From NCBI GenBank assembly GCA_049116315.1, contig JAGDZD010000015.1:336217-400216 (forward strand): a stretch of DNA of 64,000 nucleotides, given 5' to 3'. A program made the translations under genes and the position numbers. The notes under the pieces were generated by a model. The model saw only the letters and a list, made by a program, of their open reading frames with translations, made no database searches and was not told the origin of the DNA. How positions within the stretch are numbered: the stretch's first letter is position 1; each line of letters starts with the position of its first letter. Below, piece after piece: positions 44,620 through 54,850 of this stretch. Origin of the DNA: Thalassobius sp049116315 (GTDB lineage Bacteria > Pseudomonadota > Alphaproteobacteria > Rhodobacterales > Rhodobacteraceae).

Positions 44620-45180
44620 GTGTCCGAACCAGCTTCGATCTCCTTAGGCATTGCCGCGCGCTATGCCACCGCCATCTTCGATCTCGCGAAAGAGAATAAG
44701 ACTCTTGCGAAACTCGAACCCAATGTCGCTGACCTTGCGGCGTCTCTGGAAGAAAGTGATGATCTGCGTACATTGATCAGCTCTCCTCTGGTGTCGCGGG
44801 AAGATCAGGAAAAAGCCATCGCCGCGATTGCAGAAAAAATGGGCCTGCGCCCAGTTCTGCGTGATGGCCTGGTGCTGATGGCGCAAAAGCGCCGTCTGTT
44901 CGTTCTGCCTCAGTTGGTCCAAAAGTTGGCCGAGCTGATCGCGGACGAAAAAGGTGAAATTACCGCCGAAGTCACCAGTGCAAAAGCACTGACTAAGACC
45001 CAGTCGGAAAAACTGACGAAATCCCTCGCAGCGCGCGTTGGGAAAGATGTCAAATTGAATGCGACCGTTGATGCAGATCTCATCGGCGGTCTTGTCGTTA
45101 AGGTGGGCTCGAAGATGATCGATACGTCGATCCGCTCCAAGCTCAACTCCCTCCAGAATGTAATGAAAGAGGTCGGATAA
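44620..45180 (+). CDS. atpH: F1 ATP synthase delta subunit
   Basis: 186 residues from GTG 44620, which gives MSEPASISLGIAARYATAIF as in related proteins and has AAGGG at proper spacing; a GTG two codons earlier is possible. Delta is the stator cap that links F1 alpha subunits to the b/b' stalk at the inner membrane. The N-terminal helical bundle (ARYATAIFDLAKENKTL) and C-terminal VDADLIGGLVVKVGSKMIDTSIRSKL are characteristic. F0 genes are elsewhere, as usual for Rhodobacterales. Confidence 0.96.
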   Translation: MSEPASISLGIAARYATAIFDLAKENKTLAKLEPNVADLAASLEESDDLRTLISSPLVSREDQEKAIAAIAEKMGLRPVLRDGLVLMAQKRRLFVLPQLVQKLAELIADEKGEITAEVTSAKALTKTQSEKLTKSLAARVGKDVKLNATVDADLIGGLVVKVGSKMIDTSIRSKLNSLQNVMKEVG

Positions 45181-46719
45181 ATGGGTATCCAAGCAGCAGA
45201 GATTTCTGCGATCCTAAAGGACCAGATCAAGAATTTCGGCCAGGACGCCGAAGTTGCTGAGGTTGGTCGTGTGCTTTCCGTTGGTGACGGTATTGCGCGC
45301 GTCTATGGCCTCGACAACATCCAGGCTGGTGAAATGGTCGAATTCCCCGGTGGTATCCGCGGAATGGCCCTGAACCTCGAAACTGACAACGTTGGTGTTG
45401 TTATTTTCGGGACCGACCGTGACATTAAAGAAGGCGACACCGTTAAGCGGACCAACGCCATCGTTGATGTTCCTGCTGGCGACGCCCTGCTGGGCCGCGT
45501 TGTAGACGGTCTGGGCAACCCACTGGACGGCAAAGGCCCAATCGAAGCTTCTGAGCGTCGCATTGCGGACCAAAAAGCCCCAGGCATTATTCCTCGTAAA
45601 TCGGTTCACGAACCGATGGCAACCGGCCTGAAATCGGTTGACGCGATGATCCCAATTGGTCGTGGCCAGCGCGAGCTGATCATTGGTGACCGTCAGACCG
45701 GTAAAACCGCCGTTGCTCTGGATGCGATCCTGAACCAAAAATCATACAACGATCTGGCTGGCGACGACGACAGCAAGAAATTGTACTGCATCTACGTTGC
45801 GGTTGGCCAAAAGCGCTCAACTGTTGCTCAGCTGGTGAAGAAACTGGAAGAGTCTGGCGCGATTGAATATTCGATCGTTGTTGCTGCGACTGCTTCGGAT
45901 CCTGCACCTATGCAGTTCTTGGCCCCATACGCCGCGACAGCGATGGCCGAGTATTTCCGCGACAACGGCAAGCACGCGCTGATCATCTATGATGACCTGT
46001 CCAAGCAAGCTGTATCGTATCGTCAAATGTCCTTGCTGCTGCGTCGCCCACCAGGCCGCGAAGCTTACCCAGGTGACGTTTTCTATCTTCACTCCCGTTT
46101 GCTGGAACGTTCGGCGAAGCTGAACGAAGATCACGGCGCTGGCTCTTTGACAGCTCTGCCGATCATTGAAACCCAGGGCGGTGACGTTTCGGCGTTTATT
46201 CCAACCAACGTGATTTCGATCACCGACGGTCAGATCTTCTTGGAAACAGAATTGTTCTACCAAGGTATCCGTCCTGCTGTGAACACCGGTCTGTCGGTTT
46301 CGCGGGTTGGCTCTTCGGCTCAAACCAAAGCGATGTCTTCGGTTGCTGGCCCAGTTAAACTGTCTTTGGCTCAGTATCGTGAAATGGCTGCGTTTGCGCA
46401 GTTCGGTTCCGACCTTGACGCCGCAACCCAGCAATTGCTGGCACGTGGTGCGCGTCTGACCGAGCTGATGAAACAGCCTCAGTACTCGCCTCTGACCAAT
46501 GCTGAAATCGTTTGCGTAATTTACGCTGGCACCAACGGTTACCTCGACAACGTCGACGTAAGTGAAGTTGGTCGCTACGAAGCGAGCCTGCTGGCGCACC
46601 TGCGCAGCAAGCATGCTGATCTTCTGGCCGACATCACCGACAATGACCGCAAGGTTAAAGGTGAGCTGGCTGACAAGGTCAAAGCAGCGCTGGACGAGTT
46701 CGCAGCTGACTTCGCATAA
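45181..46719 (+). CDS. atpA: F1 ATP synthase alpha subunit
   Basis: 512 residues, beginning directly after the atpH stop. Non-catalytic nucleotide-binding subunit of the F1 hexamer. Walker A GDRQTGKT is at 169-176; the arginine finger region reads NTGLSVSRVGSSAQ (near 365). The DELSEAD-equivalent and C-terminal helical domains are standard. Codon use is strongly biased, as expected for a highly expressed gene, and this bias creates long antisense frames that are not genes. Confidence 0.98.
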   Translation: MGIQAAEISAILKDQIKNFGQDAEVAEVGRVLSVGDGIARVYGLDNIQAGEMVEFPGGIRGMALNLETDNVGVVIFGTDRDIKEGDTVKRTNAIVDVPAGDALLGRVVDGLGNPLDGKGPIEASERRIADQKAPGIIPRKSVHEPMATGLKSVDAMIPIGRGQRELIIGDRQTGKTAVALDAILNQKSYNDLAGDDDSKKLYCIYVAVGQKRSTVAQLVKKLEESGAIEYSIVVAATASDPAPMQFLAPYAATAMAEYFRDNGKHALIIYDDLSKQAVSYRQMSLLLRRPPGREAYPGDVFYLHSRLLERSAKLNEDHGAGSLTALPIIETQGGDVSAFIPTNVISITDGQIFLETELFYQGIRPAVNTGLSVSRVGSSAQTKAMSSVAGPVKLSLAQYREMAAFAQFGSDLDAATQQLLARGARLTELMKQPQYSPLTNAEIVCVIYAGTNGYLDNVDVSEVGRYEASLLAHLRSKHADLLADITDNDRKVKGELADKVKAALDEFAADFA

Positions 46720-46733
46720 GGGGTGATTGGGCA

Positions 46734-47609
46734 ATGCCAAACCTCAAGGATCTAAAAACCAGGATCGAGTCGGTCAAATCGACCCGCAAGATCACTAAGG
46801 CCATGCAAATGGTTGCCGCGGCGAAACTTCGCCGCGCGCAGGATGCTGCCGAATCTGGTCGCCCCTACGCAGAACGGTTTAACGCCGTTTTGGGTGGGTT
46901 GGCCGCGTCGGTTGGCACATCGGGATCCGCCCCTAAACTTCTGGCAGGCACTGGTTCCGACCAAGTGCAGTTGCTGGTGGTCATGACCGCAGAACGCGGT
47001 CTATGTGGCGGCTTCAACAGCTCGATTGTGAAATTGGCGAGAGCCAAGGCAGAAGAGCTGGTAGCACAGGGCAAGACGGTTAAGATTTTGACCGTTGGTA
47101 AAAAAGGCCGCGAACAGCTGAAGCGTGATTTGAGCGATTTGTTCATTGATCACGTTGATCTGTCTGAGGTTAAGAATTTGAGCTACGTGAACGCTCAGGA
47201 CATCGCGCGCGGACTGCTGTCTCGCTTTGATGCCGGAGAATTTGACGTCGCAACCATCTTCTATTCCCAGTTCCAGTCGGTGATCAGCCAGATCCCGACA
47301 ATTCAGCAAGTCATCCCGGCCTCGTTTGACGGTCAGGAAGAGGGTGGCGAAGCCAGCCTGTACGACTACGAACCCGACGAAGAGGCCATCTTGGCCGACT
47401 TGCTGCCACGCGGTGTGGCAACACAGATCTTCTCGGCGCTGTTGGAAAATGCTGCATCTGAGCAGGGCGCGCGCATGTCCGCGATGGACAACGCTACACG
47501 CAACGCGGGGGACATGATCGATCAGCTGACGATCCAGTTCAACCGTTCGCGTCAGGCCGTGATCACAAACGAGCTAATCGAAATCATCTCGGGCGCTGAA
47601 GCGCTCTAA
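46734..47609 (+). CDS. atpG: F1 ATP synthase gamma subunit
   Basis: 291 residues. The rotor shaft: N-terminal helix MPNLKDLKTRIESVKSTRKI and TKAMQMVAAAKLRRAQ, a Rossmann-like middle (TAERGLCGGFNSSIVK), and a C-terminal helix SEQGARMSAMDNATRNAGDM then NRSRQAVITNELIEIISGAEAL. It sits 14 bases after atpA in the operon. Confidence 0.98.
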   Translation: MPNLKDLKTRIESVKSTRKITKAMQMVAAAKLRRAQDAAESGRPYAERFNAVLGGLAASVGTSGSAPKLLAGTGSDQVQLLVVMTAERGLCGGFNSSIVKLARAKAEELVAQGKTVKILTVGKKGREQLKRDLSDLFIDHVDLSEVKNLSYVNAQDIARGLLSRFDAGEFDVATIFYSQFQSVISQIPTIQQVIPASFDGQEEGGEASLYDYEPDEEAILADLLPRGVATQIFSALLENAASEQGARMSAMDNATRNAGDMIDQLTIQFNRSRQAVITNELIEIISGAEAL

Positions 47610-47627
47610 GACCCGGAGTAACGAAAC

Positions 47628-49052
<1,425 letters not shown>

Positions 49053-49063
49053 GGAGGCCCCTA

Positions 49064-49477
49064 ATGGCTGAAACAGTGCAATTTGATTTGGTCAGCCCAG
49101 AGCGGAGCGTTGCTTCGCTTGCGGTTGAGCAGGTTCAGATCCCAGGTGCCGATGGCGACATGACAGCGATGGCTGGCCATGCTCCAACCATCACCACCTT
49201 GCGTCCCGGTGTGCTGCAGGTCAGTGGCCCCGAAGGCGAAGCTGAATATGTTGTGACCGGCGGTTTCGCCGAGATCAGCTCTGACAGCATCTCGATCCTG
49301 GCCGAACGTGCGCTTGCACGTGCGGATGTCACGCAGGCCGATTTTGACGGTTTCGTCAAAACAGCCACTGATGCGTTGGCACAAGCGAAAGAAAACGGTG
49401 TTGGGGTCGATGCGGCCGCAAAACTGTTGGCTGACCTGGTGGCGACTGGCACCCAGATCGGACTTTCGTCCAACTAA
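49064..49477 (+). CDS. atpC: F1 ATP synthase epsilon subunit
   Basis: 137 residues. N-terminal beta sandwich (VQFDLVSPERSVASLAVEQV, GADGDMTAMAGHAPTITTLRPGVL) and a short C-terminal helical region. Epsilon couples gamma rotation to the c-ring and can inhibit ATP hydrolysis. It ends the atpHAGDC operon and is followed by a TTCG-loop terminator. Confidence 0.96.
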   Translation: MAETVQFDLVSPERSVASLAVEQVQIPGADGDMTAMAGHAPTITTLRPGVLQVSGPEGEAEYVVTGGFAEISSDSISILAERALARADVTQADFDGFVKTATDALAQAKENGVGVDAAAKLLADLVATGTQIGLSSN

Positions 49478-49515
49478 GGTGAACGTCTTCACCGACGCTG
49501 ATCGATTAAAGTTAG

Positions 49516-49545
49516 AAAAGGCTCCGTTCGCGGGGCCTTTTTCTT
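49516..49545 (+). terminator. Intrinsic terminator of the atpHAGDC operon
   Basis: AAAAGGCTCCG and CGGGGCCTTTT pair (one wobble) around a TTCG tetraloop, followed by TTCTTG. Confidence 0.85.
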
Positions 49546-49583
49546 GTTGACCAGCCCGGGTTGAGGTGGGTTATCTATGCGTT

Positions 49584-49934
49584 ATGAAAAAGTTACGTGG
49601 TAATTTGATCGGAATCGATCAGGGAACCGAAACATTGTTTTCGGATTTTGAAGATGGCGGTGAAATGTGGACGGGCGACGGGTATCGCGATCGCCGTCTT
49701 CGGGTTGCCTTCTCTGAGAAGTATAAGTCGCCACCTTCGGTGACATGCTCGATTTCGCTATGGGATGTCGATTACTCGACCAACATCCGCAGCGAAATCA
49801 CAACTCAGAACATCACCGAAAAAGGGTTTGAGATTCTATTTCAAACCTGGGGCAACACGCGTATCGCGCGCGCCAAGGCGGATTGGATGGCCATTGGTGA
49901 GGTCCTGAGCGAAGACGACTGGGACATCCCCTAA
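49584..49934 (+). CDS. H-type lectin domain protein
   Basis: 116 residues from the ATG giving MKKLRGNLIGIDQG; the GTG six codons upstream lacks support. Nearly the whole protein is one H-type lectin domain, the GalNAc-binding fold of Helix pomatia agglutinin: RRLRVAFSEKYKSPPSVTCSISLWDVDYS, then GFEILFQTWGNTRIARAKADWMAIGE. Conserved tryptophans at WDVD and DWMAIG match. There is no signal peptide, so it is cytoplasmic or exported another way. It follows atpC after a terminator, a linkage I recognise in the Roseobacter group; the function is unknown. Confidence 0.88.
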   Translation: MKKLRGNLIGIDQGTETLFSDFEDGGEMWTGDGYRDRRLRVAFSEKYKSPPSVTCSISLWDVDYSTNIRSEITTQNITEKGFEILFQTWGNTRIARAKADWMAIGEVLSEDDWDIP

Positions 49935-49960
49935 ATCGCGCCAAACAGCGCCAGAGAGCC

Positions 49961-49990
49961 AAAAGGCGCCCCGTGGGGCGCCTCTTTCGT
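49961..49990. terminator. Bidirectional terminator between the lectin gene and prs
   Basis: AGGCGCCCC-GT-GGGGCGCCT is a perfect 9-bp hairpin (49964-49983) with AAAA on its left, giving a T-run for the minus-strand prs transcript, and CTCTTTCG on its right for the plus strand. Confidence 0.85.
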
Positions 49991-50027
49991 TCATCGCCGC
50001 TCGATGCCGCACCAAAGGGCGGGCGTA

Positions 50028-51041
50028 TCAGCGGAACTGACCTTCGTAGATTGGTTCCAGCGTGTTGGTTTCAAACAGCGACGACACTGACGTGCCGTTC
50101 CAAATGTTCAGGATCGCTTGGGCGAACATAGGTGCTGTGGGCAGGATCCGAATGTTTGGCGTGGCCAAAACTGCCGGTGTTGGCTGAATCGAGTCGGTGA
50201 TAACCAGAGACTTCATCACCGAGTTGGTGATCCGCTCAACCGCAGGGCCTGACAGAACCCCATGCGAGATATAGGCGTGAACTTCACTTGCGCCATGCTC
50301 CAGCAGGATCTCTGCTGCTTTACAAAGGGTGCCAGCGGTGTCGCACATGTCGTCTACGATGATGCACTTCTTGCCTTCGACGTTGCCGATGACAGTCATT
50401 TCAGCGATTTCACCGGGCTTTTCGCGGCGCTTGTCCACGATCGACAGTGGGGCATTGATGCGCTTGGCCAGTTCGCGGGCGCGGGCAACACCCCCAACGT
50501 CAGGTGAGACCACCATGACCTCATCCAGAGATCCGGCAAATTGCTGCTGCACATCCAACGCAAAGATTGGAGAGGCATAGAGGTTGTCCACTGGAATGTC
50601 GAAGAACCCTTGGATCTGAGCCGCGTGCAGGTCCAGTGTCAGGACCCGTTCGATACCTGCCTCAACCAGCATGTTGGCCACCAGCTTAGACGTGATGGGT
50701 GTGCGGGCTTTGGTGCGGCGATCTTGGCGGGCATAGCCAAAGTAAGGGATCACAGCGGTGATGCGCTTGGCAGAGGACCGGCGCAGCGCATCGGTCATGA
50801 TCAGCAGTTCCATCAAGTTGTCATTGGCAGGGCGCGATGTCGGCTGCACAATGTACATGTCTTCGCCACGAACGTTTTCGTAGACTTCGACAAAAATCTC
50901 GGCATCGTTGAAGCGTTCAACACGCGCGTCAACAAGTCCAATTTCTACTCCTCGATGAATGGACATCCGTCTGGCGATGGACTGCGCCAGTGGCATGTTG
51001 GCGTTGCCAGAAATGAGTTTAGGTTCGCTGATAGTGGGCAT
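50028..51041 (-). CDS. prs: Ribose-phosphate pyrophosphokinase
   Basis: 337 residues from the ATG giving MPTISEPKLISGNANMPLAQ; the frame stays open 26 codons upstream but without a ribosome site. Makes PRPP from ribose 5-phosphate and ATP for nucleotides, histidine and tryptophan. Motifs: YFGYARQDRR, VLTLDLHAAQIQGFFDIPVDNL, and the PRPP-binding CIIVDDMCDTAGTL near 225. Length and start fit the Rhodobacterales form. Convergent with the lectin gene. Confidence 0.97.
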   Translation of the reverse strand: MPTISEPKLISGNANMPLAQSIARRMSIHRGVEIGLVDARVERFNDAEIFVEVYENVRGEDMYIVQPTSRPANDNLMELLIMTDALRRSSAKRITAVIPYFGYARQDRRTKARTPITSKLVANMLVEAGIERVLTLDLHAAQIQGFFDIPVDNLYASPIFALDVQQQFAGSLDEVMVVSPDVGGVARARELAKRINAPLSIVDKRREKPGEIAEMTVIGNVEGKKCIIVDDMCDTAGTLCKAAEILLEHGASEVHAYISHGVLSGPAVERITNSVMKSLVITDSIQPTPAVLATPNIRILPTAPMFAQAILNIWNGTSVSSLFETNTLEPIYEGQFR

Positions 51042-51144
51042 GTCGACGGTTCCCCGATTTGGTCGAGATGACAGATTCGTAACGTTGACACCGCTTAGCA
51101 TCTCACTACGGTCAGGCAAAGCTATCCGATGGAGAGAAGCACAG

Positions 51145-51744
51145 ATGCCGCATATCGATTACTATTTTACAACTTTGTCCCCCTATGCCTACTTGGCGGC
51201 GGGCAAATTTGAAGAAATTGCTGCCAAACACGGGGCGACGATCTCTTATAAGCCCTTCGATTTGATTGCGGCCTTTCCACGAACTGGTGGGCAACCGGTG
51301 CCACAGCGCCACGAATCACGTCAGGCCTATCGCTTGGTCGAGCTGACGCGGCAGGCCAAGAAAGCGAAAAAGGACTTCAACCTGAAGCCAGCGCATTGGC
51401 CAACCAACGGCGCGCCTTCGTGCTATGCGATCATCGCAGCCAGCAAAGCAGGTGGCGGCGATCTAGGCGTGTTGGTGACGTCGTTGCTGCGGGCGTGTTG
51501 GGCGGAGGACAAGGACATCGCAGAGGACGCGGTGATCAAAGCCAGCCTGCAAGAGGCCGGGTTTGATCCAAGCCTCGCAGACAGTGGCTTGTTGACGGGG
51601 GCAGAAACCTATGCCGCCAACCTAGAAGAGGCGATCAATCGAGGCGTCTTTGGCTCTCCGTTCTTTATCGTTGATGGAGAAGAGAAGTTTTGGGGCCAAG
51701 ATCGTTTGGATGATCTTGATGCCTTTTTGGCTGGCGATCTTTGA
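51145..51744 (+). CDS. 2-hydroxychromene-2-carboxylate isomerase / DsbA-like thioredoxin-fold protein
   Basis: 199 residues from ATG behind GGAGAG. The Ser at SPYAYLA (residue 12) replaces the redox cysteine, and the C terminus has GVFGSPFFIVDGEEKFWGQDRLDDL, both standard for the kappa-class GST/HCCA isomerase branch of the DsbA superfamily, which uses glutathione. No naphthalene-pathway genes are nearby, so the real substrate is unknown. Divergent from prs. Confidence 0.88.
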   Translation: MPHIDYYFTTLSPYAYLAAGKFEEIAAKHGATISYKPFDLIAAFPRTGGQPVPQRHESRQAYRLVELTRQAKKAKKDFNLKPAHWPTNGAPSCYAIIAASKAGGGDLGVLVTSLLRACWAEDKDIAEDAVIKASLQEAGFDPSLADSGLLTGAETYAANLEEAINRGVFGSPFFIVDGEEKFWGQDRLDDLDAFLAGDL

Positions 51745-51761
51745 TCCAGACTACGCACTAA

Positions 51762-51800
51762 AACGCCCGCTCACCGATAGGAGCGGGCGTTGAATTTTCA
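51762..51800. terminator. Bidirectional terminator between the isomerase and ltaE
   Basis: AACGCCCGCTC (51762-51772) pairs perfectly with GAGCGGGCGTT (51781-51791) around ACCGATAG. TTGAATTTTC follows on the plus strand and TTTTAGTG on the minus strand. Confidence 0.8.
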
Positions 51801-51814
51801 GATCTCAAGTGTGT

Positions 51815-52861
51815 TTAGCTTTGCGCGGCTGCCAAGAACTGATCAACGCCAGCAGCGCCAATTGACCAATCGCACACGAAACGCGCCAACAGCGGTTCCT
51901 GAGGATCGTCGCCTTCAAGCGCGCCGCGCATGATGTAATAGTAGGCCCCCGCATCAAATAGCTTTTGATGAAGCGCGCGTGGCATCGTGGCAAAGAACAG
52001 GTTTGCCTGAGGATCGGTTTCAAAGGTGACGCCGGGGACGGAGCGAAGCCCTTCGGCCAATCTCGCGCAGTTTTCATTGGCTTGCTTGGCGGTGTCCAAC
52101 CACAGATCATTGGTCAAATAGCCCAGCATCTGCGCTGAAAGAAAGCGATGCTTGGAAAACAGATGGGCCCCACGTTTGCGGCGCAATTCAAATTCCCACG
52201 CGTGCTTGGGGTCGAAAAAGACCACCGCTTCTACTCCCATGCACCCGTTTTTGGTGCCACCAAAGCTGACGACATCAACCCCGGCCTTCCATGTCATCTC
52301 AGCCGCGCTGCAGCCCAGTGAAACCTGTGCGTTGGCAAAGCGTGCGCCATCCAAGTGCACCGGCAGGCCAAAATCTTTGGCGGTTTTGCAAAGGGCGTTG
52401 AGCTCTTGCAAGGAATAGACGTGGCCGCGTTCTGTAACCTGTGTGATCGAGATCGGACCGCGTTGTGGGCCGTGCACGCCACGGTTTTCTTCGGTCAGGA
52501 TTGCGGCCTTCAGGGCATCGGGGGTCATCTTGTCGTCGCCGCCAACCAACGTCAGCTTTGCCCCGCTCGAGTAAAACTCAGGCGCATTGCATTCGTCTTC
52601 GTGGATGTGGGACACAGGAGAGCAAAAAATGGTCTGCCACGGATCGCACAGGGTCGCCAGCGCAATGGAATTTGCAGCCGTGCCTGTGGGCACCAAATAC
52701 ACAGCTGCGTCTGGTGCTTCAAAAACGTTACGGATCAGGTCGCGGACTTGATCCATTTCCTTGTCGGCACCATAGCCCGTGCGGTAGCCATCGTTTGCGT
52801 CTGAAATTGCCTGCAAAATTGTGGGATGCACCGGGCCCCCATTGTCGGATGCAAAAAACAT
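51815..52861 (-). CDS. ltaE: Low-specificity L-threonine aldolase
   Basis: 348 residues from the ATG giving MFFASDNGGPVHPTILQAI, with GAGGAG before it. PLP fold-type I; the lysine is in DVVSFGGTKNGCMGVEAVVF near 200, and LDGARFANAQVSLG near 170 provides the His/Asp pocket. Splits threonine to glycine and acetaldehyde, and other beta-hydroxy amino acids. Its ATG overlaps the stop of the YcgN-like gene by one base (TAATG). Confidence 0.95.
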   Translation of the reverse strand: MFFASDNGGPVHPTILQAISDANDGYRTGYGADKEMDQVRDLIRNVFEAPDAAVYLVPTGTAANSIALATLCDPWQTIFCSPVSHIHEDECNAPEFYSSGAKLTLVGGDDKMTPDALKAAILTEENRGVHGPQRGPISITQVTERGHVYSLQELNALCKTAKDFGLPVHLDGARFANAQVSLGCSAAEMTWKAGVDVVSFGGTKNGCMGVEAVVFFDPKHAWEFELRRKRGAHLFSKHRFLSAQMLGYLTNDLWLDTAKQANENCARLAEGLRSVPGVTFETDPQANLFFATMPRALHQKLFDAGAYYYIMRGALEGDDPQEPLLARFVCDWSIGAAGVDQFLAAAQS

Positions 52862-53316
52862 TACTGCGGCTCCTCGATGATGTGATCTTCCCAATCGTCT
52901 TCGTCGATCTCAAACTCGGGCACGGTGCGCCCTTGCATGGAAATTCCGGCCTTATGGACGCTGTTTGGATCGCCTGTGACCAATGGGTGCCAGCTGGGCA
53001 ACGGGTGGTTGTTCCACAGCAGTTTATAGGCACAGGTTTCAGGCATCCAATAGAGATTTTGCGCCATGTTTGATGCATCCAAAACAATGCATTCGGGGAC
53101 AAATTGGTGGCGGATTTTATACTGTGAACACTGACAGCTGGCATCGTCCAACAGGCGACAGGCCACATTGGTCAGGGCCACTTCGCCGGTTTCTTCGTCT
53201 TCCAACTTGTTGAGGCAACATTTGCCGCAACCATCGCAAAGGGCTTCCCACTCCGTGCGGTTCATCTTGGTTAACGGGGTGGTTTCCCAAAACCGAGGGC
53301 GGAGCTTTTCCGTCAT
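52861..53316 (-). CDS. YcgN-family cysteine-cluster protein
   Basis: 151 residues with a CxxCxxCC-type cluster (LCDGCGKCCLNKLED near 28-41) and further cysteines in VACRLLDDASCQCSQYK and PETCAYKLLW, together a likely Fe-S or zinc site. The UPF0153/YcgN family has no fixed function. It overlaps ribF by four bases and ltaE by one, so it is coupled in a ribF-ycgN-ltaE unit. Confidence 0.9.
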   Translation of the reverse strand: MTEKLRPRFWETTPLTKMNRTEWEALCDGCGKCCLNKLEDEETGEVALTNVACRLLDDASCQCSQYKIRHQFVPECIVLDASNMAQNLYWMPETCAYKLLWNNHPLPSWHPLVTGDPNSVHKAGISMQGRTVPEFEIDEDDWEDHIIEEPQ

Positions 53317-54251
53317 AGCGCAGTCAGGATTTGGCGGGCCTGATCACAATCAGCGTTCATCTGGGTGATCAACGCGTCGAGGCCGTCAAATTTTTCCTCG
53401 GGGCGGAGGTATTCGACCAAACCAACCGAAATTGGTGCGCCGTAAAGGTCGCCAGAAAAATCAAACAGGAAGGTTTCCAAGTTGGGTTTGTTTTCTCCGA
53501 ACATCGGTCGCACCCCCATAGAGGCCGCACCGTGATAGCTGCCAGCATGTGGGCCAGACAGCACATCAACCAGCACCGCATAAACGCCGAACTTGGGCGG
53601 GTGCAGCCCATCAATGGACATGTTGGCGGTGGGGAAGCCCAATTCGCGGCCACGCTGATCGCCGCCAATGACTTCACCTTCCATCCGGTGCCAATGTCCC
53701 AGCATCGCGGCCGCTTCTTTGGGGCGGCCATCGCTTAGGGCGTTGCGAATCGCGGTGGAGGACACCTCGCCTTCGTGCCCCTGCAACAGCTGAGCGACAG
53801 TGACGCCAAAGCCCAGATCGTCACCAAACTGCTGCAGCTCAGCGACCGAGCCGGCGCGATCTTTGCCAAAGCAGAAGTCAGATCCCACCACAACATGGCG
53901 CAGACCCAAGCCATCACAAATGATGTTCTTGGCAAATTCCTGTGGCGTGAGCGACGACATGGCGGCATTGAAATTCAGCTCGTAAAGTCGCTCAATTCCA
54001 AGCTTTTCTAAACGATGTGCGCGCGCTTCTCGGCTCATCAGCCGAAAGGCCGGGGCCTTGGGGGCAAAGAACTGGCGCGGATGCGGCTCAAAGGTCATGA
54101 TGCCCAAAGGGGCGCCGATCCGCGTTGCCTCGGTGCGGGTCAGGTCGATGACCGATTGGTGGCCCAGATGGACGCCGTCAAAATTCCCGATCGCCGCGGC
54201 AGCGCCACGGTCGATGTCGGTGATAAAGCTGTGATCACGAAGTATACGCAT
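53313..54251 (-). CDS. ribF: Bifunctional riboflavin kinase / FAD synthetase
   Basis: 312 residues. FAD synthetase domain first: IGNFDGVHLGHQSV (nucleotidyl-transferase HxGH near 30), VVGSDFCFGKDRAG and STAIRNALSDG. The riboflavin kinase domain (from about 185) follows with RGRELGFPTANM and FLFDFSGDLYG. Turns riboflavin to FMN to FAD in the cytosol. A gene for MaoC lies upstream on the same strand. Confidence 0.97.
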   Translation of the reverse strand: MRILRDHSFITDIDRGAAAAIGNFDGVHLGHQSVIDLTRTEATRIGAPLGIMTFEPHPRQFFAPKAPAFRLMSREARAHRLEKLGIERLYELNFNAAMSSLTPQEFAKNIICDGLGLRHVVVGSDFCFGKDRAGSVAELQQFGDDLGFGVTVAQLLQGHEGEVSSTAIRNALSDGRPKEAAAMLGHWHRMEGEVIGGDQRGRELGFPTANMSIDGLHPPKFGVYAVLVDVLSGPHAGSYHGAASMGVRPMFGENKPNLETFLFDFSGDLYGAPISVGLVEYLRPEEKFDGLDALITQMNADCDQARQILTAL

Positions 54252-54306
54252 GGCGAAGGGTTAGCCTCGCAAGGACGCGGGCGCAAGCAATCTTGCGCCT
54301 GCAAGG

Positions 54307-54750
54307 TCAGTCGAATTTGCGCGACGGGGCCAGAACGTTGGCCTCGCCCTTGAGAACAACCTTGCCATCCACCAAACAGCGGCAGTCCAGTTTAACCCGG
54401 CGTTTGCTGTGCTCAATATCTACGACCTCAACCTCGGCTGTGACCGTATCGCCGGGGCGCACTGGCGCGAGGAATTTGAGCGATTGCCCCAGATAGATGG
54501 TGCCGTGACCGGGGAGTTGCTCCCCGATCACCGCAGAGACCAATCCCGCCGTGAGCATCCCATGGGCGATGCGCCCCTGAAACATCGTGTCACGGGCATA
54601 GTCTTCGTCCAAGTGGACCGGGTTATGATCGGTCGAGATCTTGGCAAACATTTCAATGTCTTCATCGCTGACCACTTTGCGAAGGTGGCGCACCATGCCC
54701 ATCTCGAGGTCTTCAATGCAGATGGTTCCGCGTGGCAAGTTGTCCAACAT
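54307..54750 (-). CDS. MaoC-family (hotdog fold) dehydratase
   Basis: 147 residues. The hydratase motif is seen as FAKISTDHNPVHLDEDYARDTMFQGRIAHGML (near 35-66), with the Asp/His pair of R-specific enoyl-CoA hydratases, followed by VSAVIGEQLPGHGTIYLGQSLKF. It is probably involved in enoyl-CoA hydration or polyhydroxyalkanoate precursor supply; the acyl substrate is not visible. 55 bases before ribF on the same strand. Confidence 0.92.
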   Translation of the reverse strand: MLDNLPRGTICIEDLEMGMVRHLRKVVSDEDIEMFAKISTDHNPVHLDEDYARDTMFQGRIAHGMLTAGLVSAVIGEQLPGHGTIYLGQSLKFLAPVRPGDTVTAEVEVVDIEHSKRRVKLDCRCLVDGKVVLKGEANVLAPSRKFD

Positions 54751-54850
54751 CCCGGTCTCCTGAAAATCGGGCGCGAAACTTTGCGACCCATTTAGGTGCT
54801 ATTTGGACATTTAATTACTTTGCAACTGCAGAAAAATCAACCCCGTTTGC

